The notes beneath the pieces were generated by a model. That model made no database searches, was not told the DNA's origin, and saw only the letters and a list, made by a program, of their open reading frames with translations. From Adineta steineri (lineage: Eukaryota; Rotifera; Eurotatoria; Adinetida; Adinetidae), in assembly GCA_905250115.1 (NCBI GenBank), contig CAJNOI010000016.1, forward strand, positions 712,209-776,208: a stretch of DNA of 64,000 nucleotides, read 5' to 3'. The position numbers and the translations under genes are program-made. Positions 11,601-24,207 of this stretch are shown here, piece after piece; positions within the stretch are counted from its first letter, which is position 1; each line of letters opens with the position of its first letter.

Positions 11601-13475
11601 AATGTAATACACAAAAACTCGGTTTCTATCAGTCCATGCTCACCCTCCCCTTCAGTAGTCTGAGCAAGTGAGGGCCACATTTGAAGTCTCCGCATTGAAA
11701 TACCTCAAGAAATGTCTTTTCTTAAAAATCAGTCTTTGATGTTTTTTTGACCCTGCGGAGACACAAGCAAACAATTTATTTCTGCTAGACTCTTCTCTAC
11801 GAGAAAGAGAATTAACTTACATTCCAGTTAAATTAACATGTCCATATGTTTGAAGTAATTCAAAAGCTTGATCAATATTAAGTAATTTATGAACAAGATT
11901 AACAACAGGACATTTTAACTTTGTTGATAAATCAAATTTAGCAACTTGTTCATTTATTGATGATAATAATATTTGTGCACAACGTGTTAAACGTATACCA
12001 TCTTTTAAATCATCGAATAATTTATTTTCAGTATTTGTTATTAAATAATTATATTCATCTAATGATGTTTGTCGATATATAGGTTCATATCCAGCTAATT
12101 TAAGACGACGTATAAGATTTGTATCTGAACTAATAAAATCACGCGATAAAATATCGATTGATTCTTTTGTTGATTTAAATTTTGATTCACGTATATATAA
12201 ACATGGATCATTATCGATTAAACGTAATAATTTTGCACGTTCAAGAAAAATAATAATTAATATTAAATTTTTTATTGTTAAACGAATTTGTGCTGAAGCA
12301 GTTTTATTATTATTATTATTATTTTTCTTCGAATTAATAGTATCGTTCGAAGGTGATGATGTATTACCCGTAGATTGAATAAGATATTGTTCAATAGATA
12401 ATTTCATTTGTTGATAATTTTCAATATTAATTGGAAAAAGTACTTCTAATGCCAAACGAAACCATATTCGATTATAGGATGAAATAAAATTTAATAATGC
12501 TTGTCGACTAACTGTTCGTGCTGAAAAATTTAAATCAGATTTTGGATTTATTCGACAATGATCTGTATCAATATCAGCACTAATTTTTGCAGCAATTGAT
12601 TGTATATCACGTGTAAATACTTCTCGAGCACGATCTCGTAATATATACCAACGATTTGATTCAGCTAATGCTTTTAAATTTTTTGTTGTTGTTGTTGTTG
12701 TTGTTGATGGTTCATTTAATACTGTTTGATTACTCATAAATTCAACAGGTGTAAAGATACTATTCAACCATAGTGCATATGCATGTGCTTGTTTATCGAT
12801 TGTATTTGTTGATGTTAGATTGAATGAAATACGTGGTCGTATAGCTGGTTGAAATGAAGTAATTGAAGAAGCTTAAATTGAAAGGTTTGGAAGTATTTTT
12901 TTTTGTCTAAATAAATAATAAAGAGAAACTAACTTGGACGGATATCTGGAATAGATATTGATGTTTCAGTATTTGTTTTCATTGTTGAAGATAGTTTATG
13001 CATTGGATAAGTTGTTTTCCAAGTAGTTGATGGTGCTGGTTTAGCTTTTCTTTGTATATAAGCTGGTACATAGGATTGATCATCATCATCAAGAATTGTT
13101 GTTCGATTTGGTTGTGGAGGACTTATAATAAACATACAATTTTCAACGACACTAGATGATAGTGGTGATTGTTCATGTTTAGTTGCTGATAAAGGTGATG
13201 CTGGTAAAGGTGCTCGTATGATTTGTTCAGGACGAGAATTGCGATCAGTTAGAGGAGAAACATCAATGAATCTATCTGAACCACGATCTCGTGAGAGTAA
13301 TGGTCGTTTCGGTGTAATCGAAGATTCTTCTTCATCATTATTATTATCCAACTAATTCAAATAGATAGAAGAAGAAAACAATATATAAATTAGAACAAAC
13401 CTTTTTTCTAAATGTCACTAATGATAGTTGTTCTTGATCAAGATCATTTGATGGAGGTTTATTCTCTTGATTCAT
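8667..13475 (-). CDS. aspm: ASPM / abnormal spindle homologue with a single visible IQ motif
   Basis: Seven exons (13475-13401, 13351-12934, 12871-11821, 11527-9832, 9771-9568, 9520-9005, 8948-8667) give 1413 aa in one frame. A Ser/Pro-rich N-terminus is followed by the ASPM-type YALWLNSIFTP segment (about residue 190). CH1 follows at about 350-505 (FLERAKLLRLIDNDPC, LFDDLKDGIRLTRC), then CH2 at about 590-730 (LLIKWVQLICAHY, SFIDGRAFLYIISYYLP). Next comes a 300-residue acidic, Asp/Glu/His/Lys-rich linker. Only one IQ-like motif is seen (LVQAHWRGHQVRVENER, about 1143-1160), spanning the exon 5/6 junction. A helical ASPM-type C-terminus ends the protein. ASPM binds spindle-pole microtubule minus ends and calmodulin. 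Vertebrate ASPM has dozens of IQ motifs, so this form is strongly reduced; an N-terminal ASH domain was not recognised. The intron 11820-11528 is about five times the local norm and carries repeat copy A. Confidence 0.88.
11555..11813 (-). repeat. Intron-filling interspersed repeat, copy A
   Basis: This occupies nearly all of the ASPM intron 11820-11528. Read on the ASPM sense strand, it begins about 8 bp after the donor with TTCTCTTTCTCGTAGAGAA. It ends about 28 bp before the acceptor with GGACGAGCGTTACTTGTT. A related copy lies in an integrin intron at 40290-40584. The 3'-terminal 41 bp are identical between copies, the 5' 60 bp are close, and the middle is diverged. A segment near the 3' end partly inverts the 5' end. 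No coding capacity is seen. Confidence 0.8.
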
Positions 13476-13951
13476 TATCTCGAAAAAATTTGAATATTTT
13501 TCTAAGAGAGAAAAGAGAATCTACCCCAAGTCGACAATTTGAATATGAACAAACGAACTATTTTTCTTCGCTGTTGTCTTTCTTTTTCGAGACAATGAAA
13601 CGATTTGATTTGCCAATAGAATTTGGAACGAAAGACTGTCAAGGAAGATAAGAGGTCACTCTAATACAATAAATTTTCTTCGAAAGTTAAATAGATTTGT
13701 ATATCATTGAATATGTTCATGATTAGAAGTTATTCATAAATTTATTTTGTAAAAAAAACATTCCCATTCATTACAGTAAAACCTGAGAACTACAGAAAAA
13801 CTATGTATTAAAAAAAGCAACCTGAACTATTGATTTAAAGAAAATAATACAAATATTCTAATAATAATCTTTGGACGGATAAATTCATCAAACTGAGTAG
13901 AATGATCTGACGTTCATTTCTTTTGTTTTTTTGGAAATGTAATAGAAGAAA
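13476..13951. other. Spacer between ASPM start and MAP10 stop
   Basis: 476 bp between two minus-strand genes. It holds an A/T-rich 3' UTR-like stretch and an acceptor-like TCTCTCTTAG about 30 bp upstream of the ASPM ATG. The plus-strand frame 13412-13651 is antisense to ASPM exon 1 and spacer, and is not supported as a gene. Confidence 0.6.
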
Positions 13952-16423
13952 TTACGTTGATTGTCGTGGTGTTGGACGACTACTTGAGCTTTTATCACCA
14001 TCGGTAAAACTACAATAAAAAAAAATTTTAAAACTAATTGAAAAATAAATTAAATAATACATACTAATCAGTAACATCAGTAATGGAAAATCCTAATTCA
14101 TTTCTTTCATTATTAGGCTGATGATGATGTTCAGGTAGTGTTGGTTCAGGTGTTGTTGTTGACGATGATGACGATGGTGATGTCGATGATGTTGTTGATA
14201 AGTGTTGATTTAATTCTAATGTTACATCTTGACTTGTTGTTGATGATGATTTCGTACTTGGACCAGTATTTTGTTGTGTTTGTTCGGATGAAATTTGTTG
14301 TAAACTATTTTTTTCTATAGTAGCAGTATCAATATCAACTTTGTTGAGAAGAGAAAAATTTGAAAGTGTGCCTGTATTAATTAATTGAGGTGATGGTGAA
14401 ATAATTCGACCTTTGGATGATGATGATTCTTTTCGTGGAGTAATTTGAGGTTTTGATGAAGCAGTTGGTTGAGGTTGATTTGCAGCACGACGAGCTCGAG
14501 AATATTCAGCATATAATCGATGAGCACGTGTTGTACCATAAGAAAGTGGTGGCTTTTGTGATACTATACTTCTAGGTGTACCAGTTGGCTAATGAAAAGA
14601 AGAAGAAAAAAAACGATGATTAATAATGAAACAAAATAAAATACCGTAGTCGAAGTAGTTTTCGGTGGAAGACGTGGAGTTATAATAGGTTCTTCGATTA
14701 TTGTTCCTTGTTCAGCAAACGCAACTTGTTGTTCAAGTCGTTTATTAAATTTTGGTTTAGAAAGACGATCAACCAGACTTCGTACTTCATTTTTTGTTAC
14801 AACCATTTGTCTTGTTTCCGGTGGGGGCGGATAAAGTCGACGAGTATTATTTATATTTCTTGCTACAATAACAGATTTTGTTCGTACTGAACGTACCATT
14901 GTTGCTGATTTAGGTCGCACTGGACTTTGTTTTAATTTTCTTTGACCTGGTTGTTTCGTTGAATGCGGTCGTTCATCAGTCATAATATGATTCATCGCCA
15001 ACGGAAGATTAAACTGATCATGTTGTTGTAAAGCTAAGGCTTCTTCAACTAATGCACGAAGAAGAGGAAAATTTTGTAAAAAGTTTTCTGTTAATAATGG
15101 TTGTTTTGGCATTATTTTTGTTCGAGGAATAATTGCCGGTGGTGGTACAGATGATGAAGATAAATTAAAACGTACATTATGTGAACTTTTTGGTTTTAAT
15201 CGTTGTTGTTTAATATGAATATTTTCATTGTCTTCATCATCATCATCATCGATATCAAGTTCATTAGTAAAACTGGCAATAGGAATTGATGCAAGATAAG
15301 ATAAACGATTTTCTTTAGCTTCATCCATACATTTTGCATTGATTGGTGTTATCATTTGAAGAAAATCAGAATTCGAATTAAAATAAAGAGGTGGTGGTTG
15401 ATACGACGCAATCGATATATCATCAAATAATGGATCTTCTATAGTACGTAAAGATCGACTTTTAGAATGATGTGTAGTTTGATAAGTTTTTGTACTTGTC
15501 CAACGTGTTTGAGCTGATTTATTATGATTTGATGTTGATAATGGAAGGTCACTACGAGATATTTGTAAACCAACATCTTTTTTTTCATTAACAAAATGAA
15601 TATGTTTAACAATTGTATCCACAGTTGGTGGTGGTGGTGGTTCTGATGAAGGCAATGTTGGTGATACTACTGGTACTGTTGATGATTTTTCGTTAATATT
15701 TTTCTTAGTTTCGATCGGAGCTCTAACAGACAAAAAATAATGTGAGAATGTATCATAGTTTAATTGATGATCTTACTTTTGTTCTATTTTTGTTAGAAGT
15801 TTATCATCAAGCATAGGTAATTGTGTTAAAATAGTTGTACCATAATGACAAAACCGAACAGCAACATTACAAGTACCAATTTGTGTACCCATTAAATTAA
15901 AAAGTGTACAATAAAATGTTTGTTGTTCAACAAGTGGTATATCCTTTCCATTTTTAATAATTGATTGATTTAACATTTCAATCAATTCATTTAATTTTAT
16001 ATTACAACTTCCAATAAATTGTGTTGTATTATCATTCGTACCATTATCATTAATTTGATCAATAAGTAAAAGAAAAAGTGGAACATTTAATAAATGTGTA
16101 TATAATGTTTTGAAATAAGTTTTAAATAAACATGATTTACCACGTTTAAAATTAAATTTTCCATTCGCTGAACGAAGTTCATAGAATTGATCGGAAAGTA
16201 ATTGACGCCATGAAATATTTGGATAATCACGTTTTACACTATGAAATTCTTCAATTTGCCATTGATCAAAATACGGTATTGATACAGCTGGATAATCGAG
16301 TAGACGAAAAACTATACATGGTAAATGACATTCAATATTAAGATTAATATGAACGTGACTTATGAGTACTTCTATTGAAACAAGACTCAATAGATGTTCA
16401 TTTTCAGTCATAGTTCCCGGCAT
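13952..16423 (-). CDS. map10: MAP10-like microtubule-associated protein
   Basis: Four exons (16423-15777, 15722-14645, 14588-14065, 14009-13952) give 768 aa. The N-terminal about 215 residues form a C2-like region matching MAP10: SIEVLISHV, FRLLDYPAV, NFKRGKSCLFKTYF, FIGSCNIKLNEL. A mid-protein NFPLLRALVEEALAL resembles the MAP10 PLLxALLxELxxL segment. The C-terminal PPLSYGTTRAHRLYAE resembles the MAP10 YGLT repeat. MAP10 binds and stabilises microtubules, spindle midzone and midbody in animal cells. Start: the ATG just after an acceptor-like TATAG; a second ATG four codons on is possible. The apparent membrane helix after KTTSTT is intron read-through. The rest is Ser/Pro/Asn-rich and probably disordered. 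Confidence 0.72.
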
Positions 16424-16670
16424 ATCTATACATAAAAAAGAAAAAGACACAATAATTTCTACATTATTATATTCGAAAACAAATTAGTTTGAGTTTATTG
16501 CGAGAATGAAAAAAAACCGTATATATCGAAATATAATCGTTGTATTATATAAAAAAAATAATTTTTTTAAATATGTTCGTTAATAAGGCTTATTCGATGG
16601 AATAAGCAAAACATGTACACATAATAAGAAAAAATAATAATAAGCCACTTCAATTAATTCATTGTCGTTA

Positions 16671-18393
16671 TTAAGATGATATTGTTGTACGATTTTGAAT
16701 AGCAGTATCAGCTATGTTTTTAAAAATAAAAATTTGTAACTAATCGTTTAGAAAGAAAAATTATAATTTACTTCGTAAATTTTTTAATGACAATATTGGA
16801 TCATTAACAGAAGATTGTTGATTAAGACCACTGAGACTAAAAGATACAAAATAAAATTTATTATTCTATTAAGTGAAATCATGTGGTAAATTTCAATCCA
16901 GCAGCGAGCAATTGATTTATAATAAAAACATAACACTATGACAAATTGCTTACTGTGTTTTTTTCTCTTGTCCATAAGTAATTACCTTTCACTACTGTTT
17001 GAATTCATATCTACTTTACTCTATAAAATAATAATAGATACGATAAATAGCTCTCGAAACTTCAGTGATCAATTAACTGAATCTTATTTTTGAAAAATCT
17101 ATATAAGTAATAAATATAGAATTCATACCTTGACGTTTTATTTAAAGATGATGAATTTAAATTCGATTGTGATGATAAACCAACAGTTACATTAGATGGT
17201 CCACTCATACCACTATTATATGATTGACTTAGTTGTTTACCAGATAGATTCGGCATTGTAGTTAATGGTGGTTGTGGTGACGGAGTTGATGATGCAGTTG
17301 GTGAACGTAATTCAGTATCAGGAATTCTAAATAAATAAATAAAAAACTTAATATTTTTATTTATTGAATTAATACCTTCTTTTAGTAAGAATAGTTAAAC
17401 TATCTTGTAATGAATTAACACATGATCGAGATATTGAACGAAGCATTAACATATCCTAGAATTCAGAAAAAATCGGATCAATCATTTTCTATATTGTTCG
17501 AATATATACTTTAGATAATGAATTGAAACGATTTGTATCTGGTATGGCCTAAAAAACGAATAATAGATACTAAGAACATAATAATAATAATAATAATAAT
17601 ATACATCAATTGTTTCAACAAATTCTTGTTGATTCGCTTCAAGACAACGTATGACTTCTTTCATTTCTTTTAATGTTTGTTGATGATGAAAAATTCTATA
17701 TTAAAATATGAAAATAACAAAATAATATGATATTTTAATTATACTTTGAATCACGTCGATGTGATGAACGAGATTGAGAATCATTTGAAGATGATGATGT
17801 ATTGATTAAACTCGATTTTTGTGATGGGAATGATGAAACAAACTGAAACAAAATAAATATTCTCTTACTAAGCAATATAATGAAAGACATACAACATCAG
17901 CTGCATTTGATCCTGAGCATGTTCGTAATTTATCAATCCATTTTTGTCTTTCTTTTGCATCCATAGCTAAATAAAAAAGAAAAGAAAATTTCTACATTTA
18001 TGAAAAATCATATTTATACCTCGAAATTTAAATATATCGCCGCCACTTCCTGTTTGTACAGTAAAAGTAACATCATCTTCATTTGATGGTGATATCCAAC
18101 AATCTGTTAATTCAATAACACCTCTTGGACCTTTCTTTCGGATTTCATATGGCTAAAAATAAATTATTTAATTAATACAAAAATAATACAAAAAAAACCT
18201 ACCATAAAATAAAGTAAAGTTTTGGTTGGTACATCTAATACAAAGTATCGACTTTGAAATCCTTTAAATGCATTTGTATATTTATGTAAATGTCCTTGAA
18301 ATCTATAAAACATTTATATATATACACATACATAAATATATCTCGTTAAACTTACGTCGATTCATCCACTGAATTCCAATTAAAACTTAACAT
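16671..18393 (-). CDS. ORP9/10/11-like PH-domain protein lacking the sterol-binding domain
   Basis: Twelve small exons give 330 aa in frame: 18393-18356, 18302-18203, 18152-18020, 17966-17893, 17842-17745, 17695-17605, 17548-17510, 17455-17375, 17326-17129, 17020-16986, 16836-16772, 16711-16671. A PH domain covers about residues 14-105 (GHLHKYTNAFKGFQSRYFVL, PRGVIELTDCWISPSNEDD, RAMDAKERQKWIDKL). It matches the ORP9/10/11 PH type with its ISPSxEDxxTFTV and DAKERQxW motifs. The family's helical segment follows (EVIRCLEANQQEFVETID, LSKDMLMLRS). The chain then ends in a Ser/Asn-rich tail and a stop. No ORD and no EQVSHHPP signature appear before MAP10. It may be a phosphoinositide reader without lipid-transfer activity. 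Whether ORD exons were lost or lie elsewhere is unknown. The stop is 248 bp from the MAP10 start. Confidence 0.75.
17578..17602. repeat. (AAT)n microsatellite
   Basis: Eight tandem AAT units in an intron of the PH-domain gene. Ordinary simple repeat, read through as poly-Tyr in one frame. Confidence 0.85.
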
Positions 18394-18403
18394 CTAGAAA
18401 AAT
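18394..18403 (-). promoter_or_regulatory. Candidate trans-splice/5' UTR acceptor before the PH protein
   Basis: On the minus strand ATTTTTCTAG directly precedes the ATG of the ORP-like PH protein. Confidence 0.4.
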
Positions 18404-18971
18404 GAACATTGAAAAATTATGTTATATATATATGAAGTTTTATTTTCGAGTGCGAGAGAAAGAGAAAAAAAAGTAAAAGGAAAGTTATTTGACATTGGAT
18501 AGAATATAATAGAAAAAGTAAAAAAAAAAGAATCAAAGATTGCTGCTATGAGCCATATATAGTTGTAATTGCGTGTCTAACTTGTTGAATAGTTTCTTCT
18601 ATACAAGAAATAATAATTATATGGAAGTTGAATGTATTCGATGGAATCAAAGAGAAACGAACAAAAAACGAAATCACAGAATTTAAGAATATCAATAAGA
18701 AATAACATTTTAGTAGTTCTTCTTTTTTTTTTTATCAAATAGATTGGTATAATTAGATAAATAACAAGTTAGAAAAATGATACAATAAACTACTTTGTTT
18801 ATGATATTATATATAACTTCTCTTTTTTTTTAATAACAAATAGGTTCTTTTAAACAGAATATATAGACAACGAAAAGAAAAAAAAAAGAATGTTATGGAC
18901 GTTAAGAAAATATGGCAATGAAACTTGGAAACATATGCACAATAATATAGAATAATTTTTTTTGTGTAATT
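18394..18971. other. Spacer between the PH protein start and PAK stop
   Basis: 578 bp, A/T-rich, with GAGAAAGAGAAA and poly-T stretches. A TTTTTCTAG lies directly before the PH-protein ATG. It would hold the PAK 3' UTR and, if the acceptor is cis, an unrecognised 5' UTR exon. Confidence 0.55.
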
Positions 18972-21576
<2,605 letters not shown>

Positions 21577-22947
21577 GTTGACACTAAAAAAATAAAATAA
21601 TTTTCATTTATATTAAATCCAACTAACCAAGTTGTTCTTTCAACATCTAGATTTAACGACGATGATGATTTTGATGACATATCAAATTATGATTTTCATG
21701 TCGAATACCGAACGAAAATATATATACTGTTGATTTTTCTTTTCTTATTCTCTTCCAATCTTACTGAATAAAAATTATATATGAGCATGAATGAGACTCG
21801 CTTTATTTTTTCTTTTCATCGATGATTCGTCTTGGAGCAGAAAAGAAAAATACTCTTAAATGAATCATCAATAGCATCATCATCATTCATCTGAGAGGTA
21901 TAGGAGAAGAAGAAGAAGAAAAAACTTTGTAAAGGCGGTTATAGGAACCTACTTAAGTTTTAATGATTATAAAAAGCCGTTTTTATTCTAGTATTAATCG
22001 CATCAATCAATTTGTGATACAATTGCCTTGAGCACGATCAATACATTTATACATAAATAAATAAAGTCTCTTCCCTTTTTTTTTTCATCCTTTCGCAAAA
22101 TATCATATAAATTTTTAAATAAACAAGAAATAAGAAGAAAAGAACGAAGAGTTCTTAAATTCTATCAGGGACAAAATGACGTCTAGGTATGTAATAGATG
22201 TCAAATAGACAAATATCTTTCAATTTCTTTTTTTTTGTTCTATAAAATATATTCACGCAAAATAGATCAATAAAGACAATTGATCCTTGATAAAACATGA
22301 TGTAAGAATCAAACATACCTTGCAGTTCTATTCTAGTAGACAAATAATAATAATACTGAATAGATGAAATAGGCTGTTGAGGTGGGCAGGACCCATAATA
22401 CTAAAAATGAATATATGTATATATATCTGGAAGTAAATAGCAATCTTATGTAAGTAGTTAAAGTGTTTATTAGAGTTTTAAATGTATGAATAAAAAGAAT
22501 TCACGAGTAGAAAAAAACAACAAATTCAGTCTTTTCTTTTTTTCTTCTTTCTAACATACAAACATAAACAAAGAGAGAGAAAAAGAGACACAAGCAAAAG
22601 AAAATAAATAAATAAATAGTATGTATACAATCTTATGTTATTAGATTTTTTTCTATTGCTGTTTTTTTTTCAAACATGATTCAACACTTTTTCAAGGATG
22701 ATATAACAACAAAGTAGATGCATCGACATAAATGAGGAGAAATTCTTCTTCTTCTTCTTTTTCTTTTGTCTGAATTGTAAGAACAGTGCAGATAAACACA
22801 TGAGATGAACAAGAAAAAAAACGAAAGAAAACTTTTAACGATTATATTACGCTTAATTGAATAATAATAATAATGAACTAATTGTACAAATGAGAAACAA
22901 ATAACAAAAGAGAACTGTTTTGGTCTTTTATTTTTCTCTTTTTTTTA
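21577..22947. other. Intergenic region, PAK-MLF
   Basis: 1.37 kb between the PAK start and MLF stop. It contains TTC/TTTC-rich tracts (for example 22741-22765) and poly-A stretches. No supported gene; short frames here are low-complexity. Confidence 0.6.
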
Positions 22948-23927
22948 TTAAAAACGAGTTTGTCGATGTTTTCGTTGTATATCAACATCACTTGAAGATG
23001 ATGATGATGATGCTTTACGTTTAACTGGTAAAATTTGTGGTAATGGTAACTGTTCAATTTCATCTACTTCTTCAACTATAGGTGAATCATTAGTTAAATC
23101 AATTGTATCTGAATGATGAAATTGTCGTCGTTGAGATGAATTATTATTAATATGTTTTGCAGGTTTTTGATGATGTCGATTTAATGTTGGACCATGTTCA
23201 AGTGCTAATTGTGGTTGTTGTTGTGATCCTGATGATGCATGATATGGACGATTTGAAGAAATTTGATGGTGATAAGGATGATGTGAATGACGAGAAAGAC
23301 CAGCTCGACCTGAGCGTTCACGCCATTCTCTTTTAAATTCACCTGTTTCTTCTTCATCAAGATTTTCAAGTTCAACATTTTCAGATATCTGACCTGTTTC
23401 AACATTCATTTCACGTTCAATTACGTGTTTACGATCACCAATTCGATGACCAATTTGTACCTGTAAATATTTACAAATCAGTGAAATCCCATAAAAATCT
23501 TCTTACTTACTTTATTAATTCCACGTTCACTATCACGAATAGCTTGACGTGTTTCTTCAATTCCTCCAGGTCCTCTTCTATGTGATGTTGATTCTTGATA
23601 AACTTTTGGTCGTCCATCAGATCCATTAAAAGACATTACTGTTGTTGATGTAAATGAATGCATAGGTGCAACGTTTGTACTGTTATTTCCTCCAAGAAAT
23701 AATGAATTATTTGTTGTTGCACGCATCATTCGATCCATCATTGCAAATGGTGAAGAATTAATACCAAAATCATCAAATATATTATTCATACCACCAAATG
23801 GTGATGGAATCATCAAAGAATTTCCAAATAATGATTGATGATGTGGTACTAACGAATTACTATTCGGTCGACGATTATTTCCACCACCACCACCCATACC
23901 AAATAAATCTGTAGGAAACCCAAACAT
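22948..23927 (-). CDS. mlf: Myeloid leukaemia factor (MLF) homologue
   Basis: Two exons (23927-23511, 23460-22948) give 309 aa. The N-terminus is Gly/Asn/Phe-rich with Met clusters (FAMMDRMMR, about residues 60-70). The core reads SFNGSDGRPKVYQESTSHRR, then GGIEETRQAIRDSERG, VQIGHRIGDRKHVIE and EFKREWRER. This matches the MLF order of a kVYQxTxxxRxxPGGVxET-like core, IGHxIxDRxH and a terminal F-x-x-E-W. MLF proteins are nucleo-cytoplasmic regulators of transcription factors and protein homeostasis. The C-terminus is Ser/His/Gln-rich. Start: an ATG directly preceded by TCTTGTAG. It lies 280 bp downstream of the PAXIP1 stop. Confidence 0.87.
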
Positions 23928-23937
23928 CTACAAGAAA
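23928..23937 (-). promoter_or_regulatory. Candidate trans-splice/5' UTR acceptor before MLF
   Basis: On the minus strand TTTCTTGTAG directly precedes the MLF ATG. Confidence 0.4.
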
Positions 23938-24207
23938 AGAAAAAGGCACATGAAATTATTTTGTTTTTTATTTCCTCAAACAAACACATACACACAACAG
24001 AAACTTTGTTTCTATTTTATTTTTTTATACAATTAATATCGATACGTATATATGACAGACGCAATATAAGCGAAAAAAAGTTAATACAAATATCAGACAA
24101 ATGTTATTTAATCATGAGCAAAAAGAAGATATATCTGTATGTTAATCGATTTTACATATGAATCTACACATTGAATATAATGGAGAAAAAAAAAGAAAAA
24201 GAAAAAA

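Noticed and set aside
14564..14645. Hydrophobic run VSLLIIVFFLLLF at the end of a MAP10 frame, suggesting a membrane anchor
   Set aside because: It is translated intron. A donor (CTACG/gtattt) and acceptor (ttcattag) bracket it, and the spliced frame continues PTGTPRS.
23205..23405. Second minus-strand frame within MLF exon 2
   Set aside because: Out-of-frame reading of the MLF C-terminal exon, Ile/His-rich by composition.
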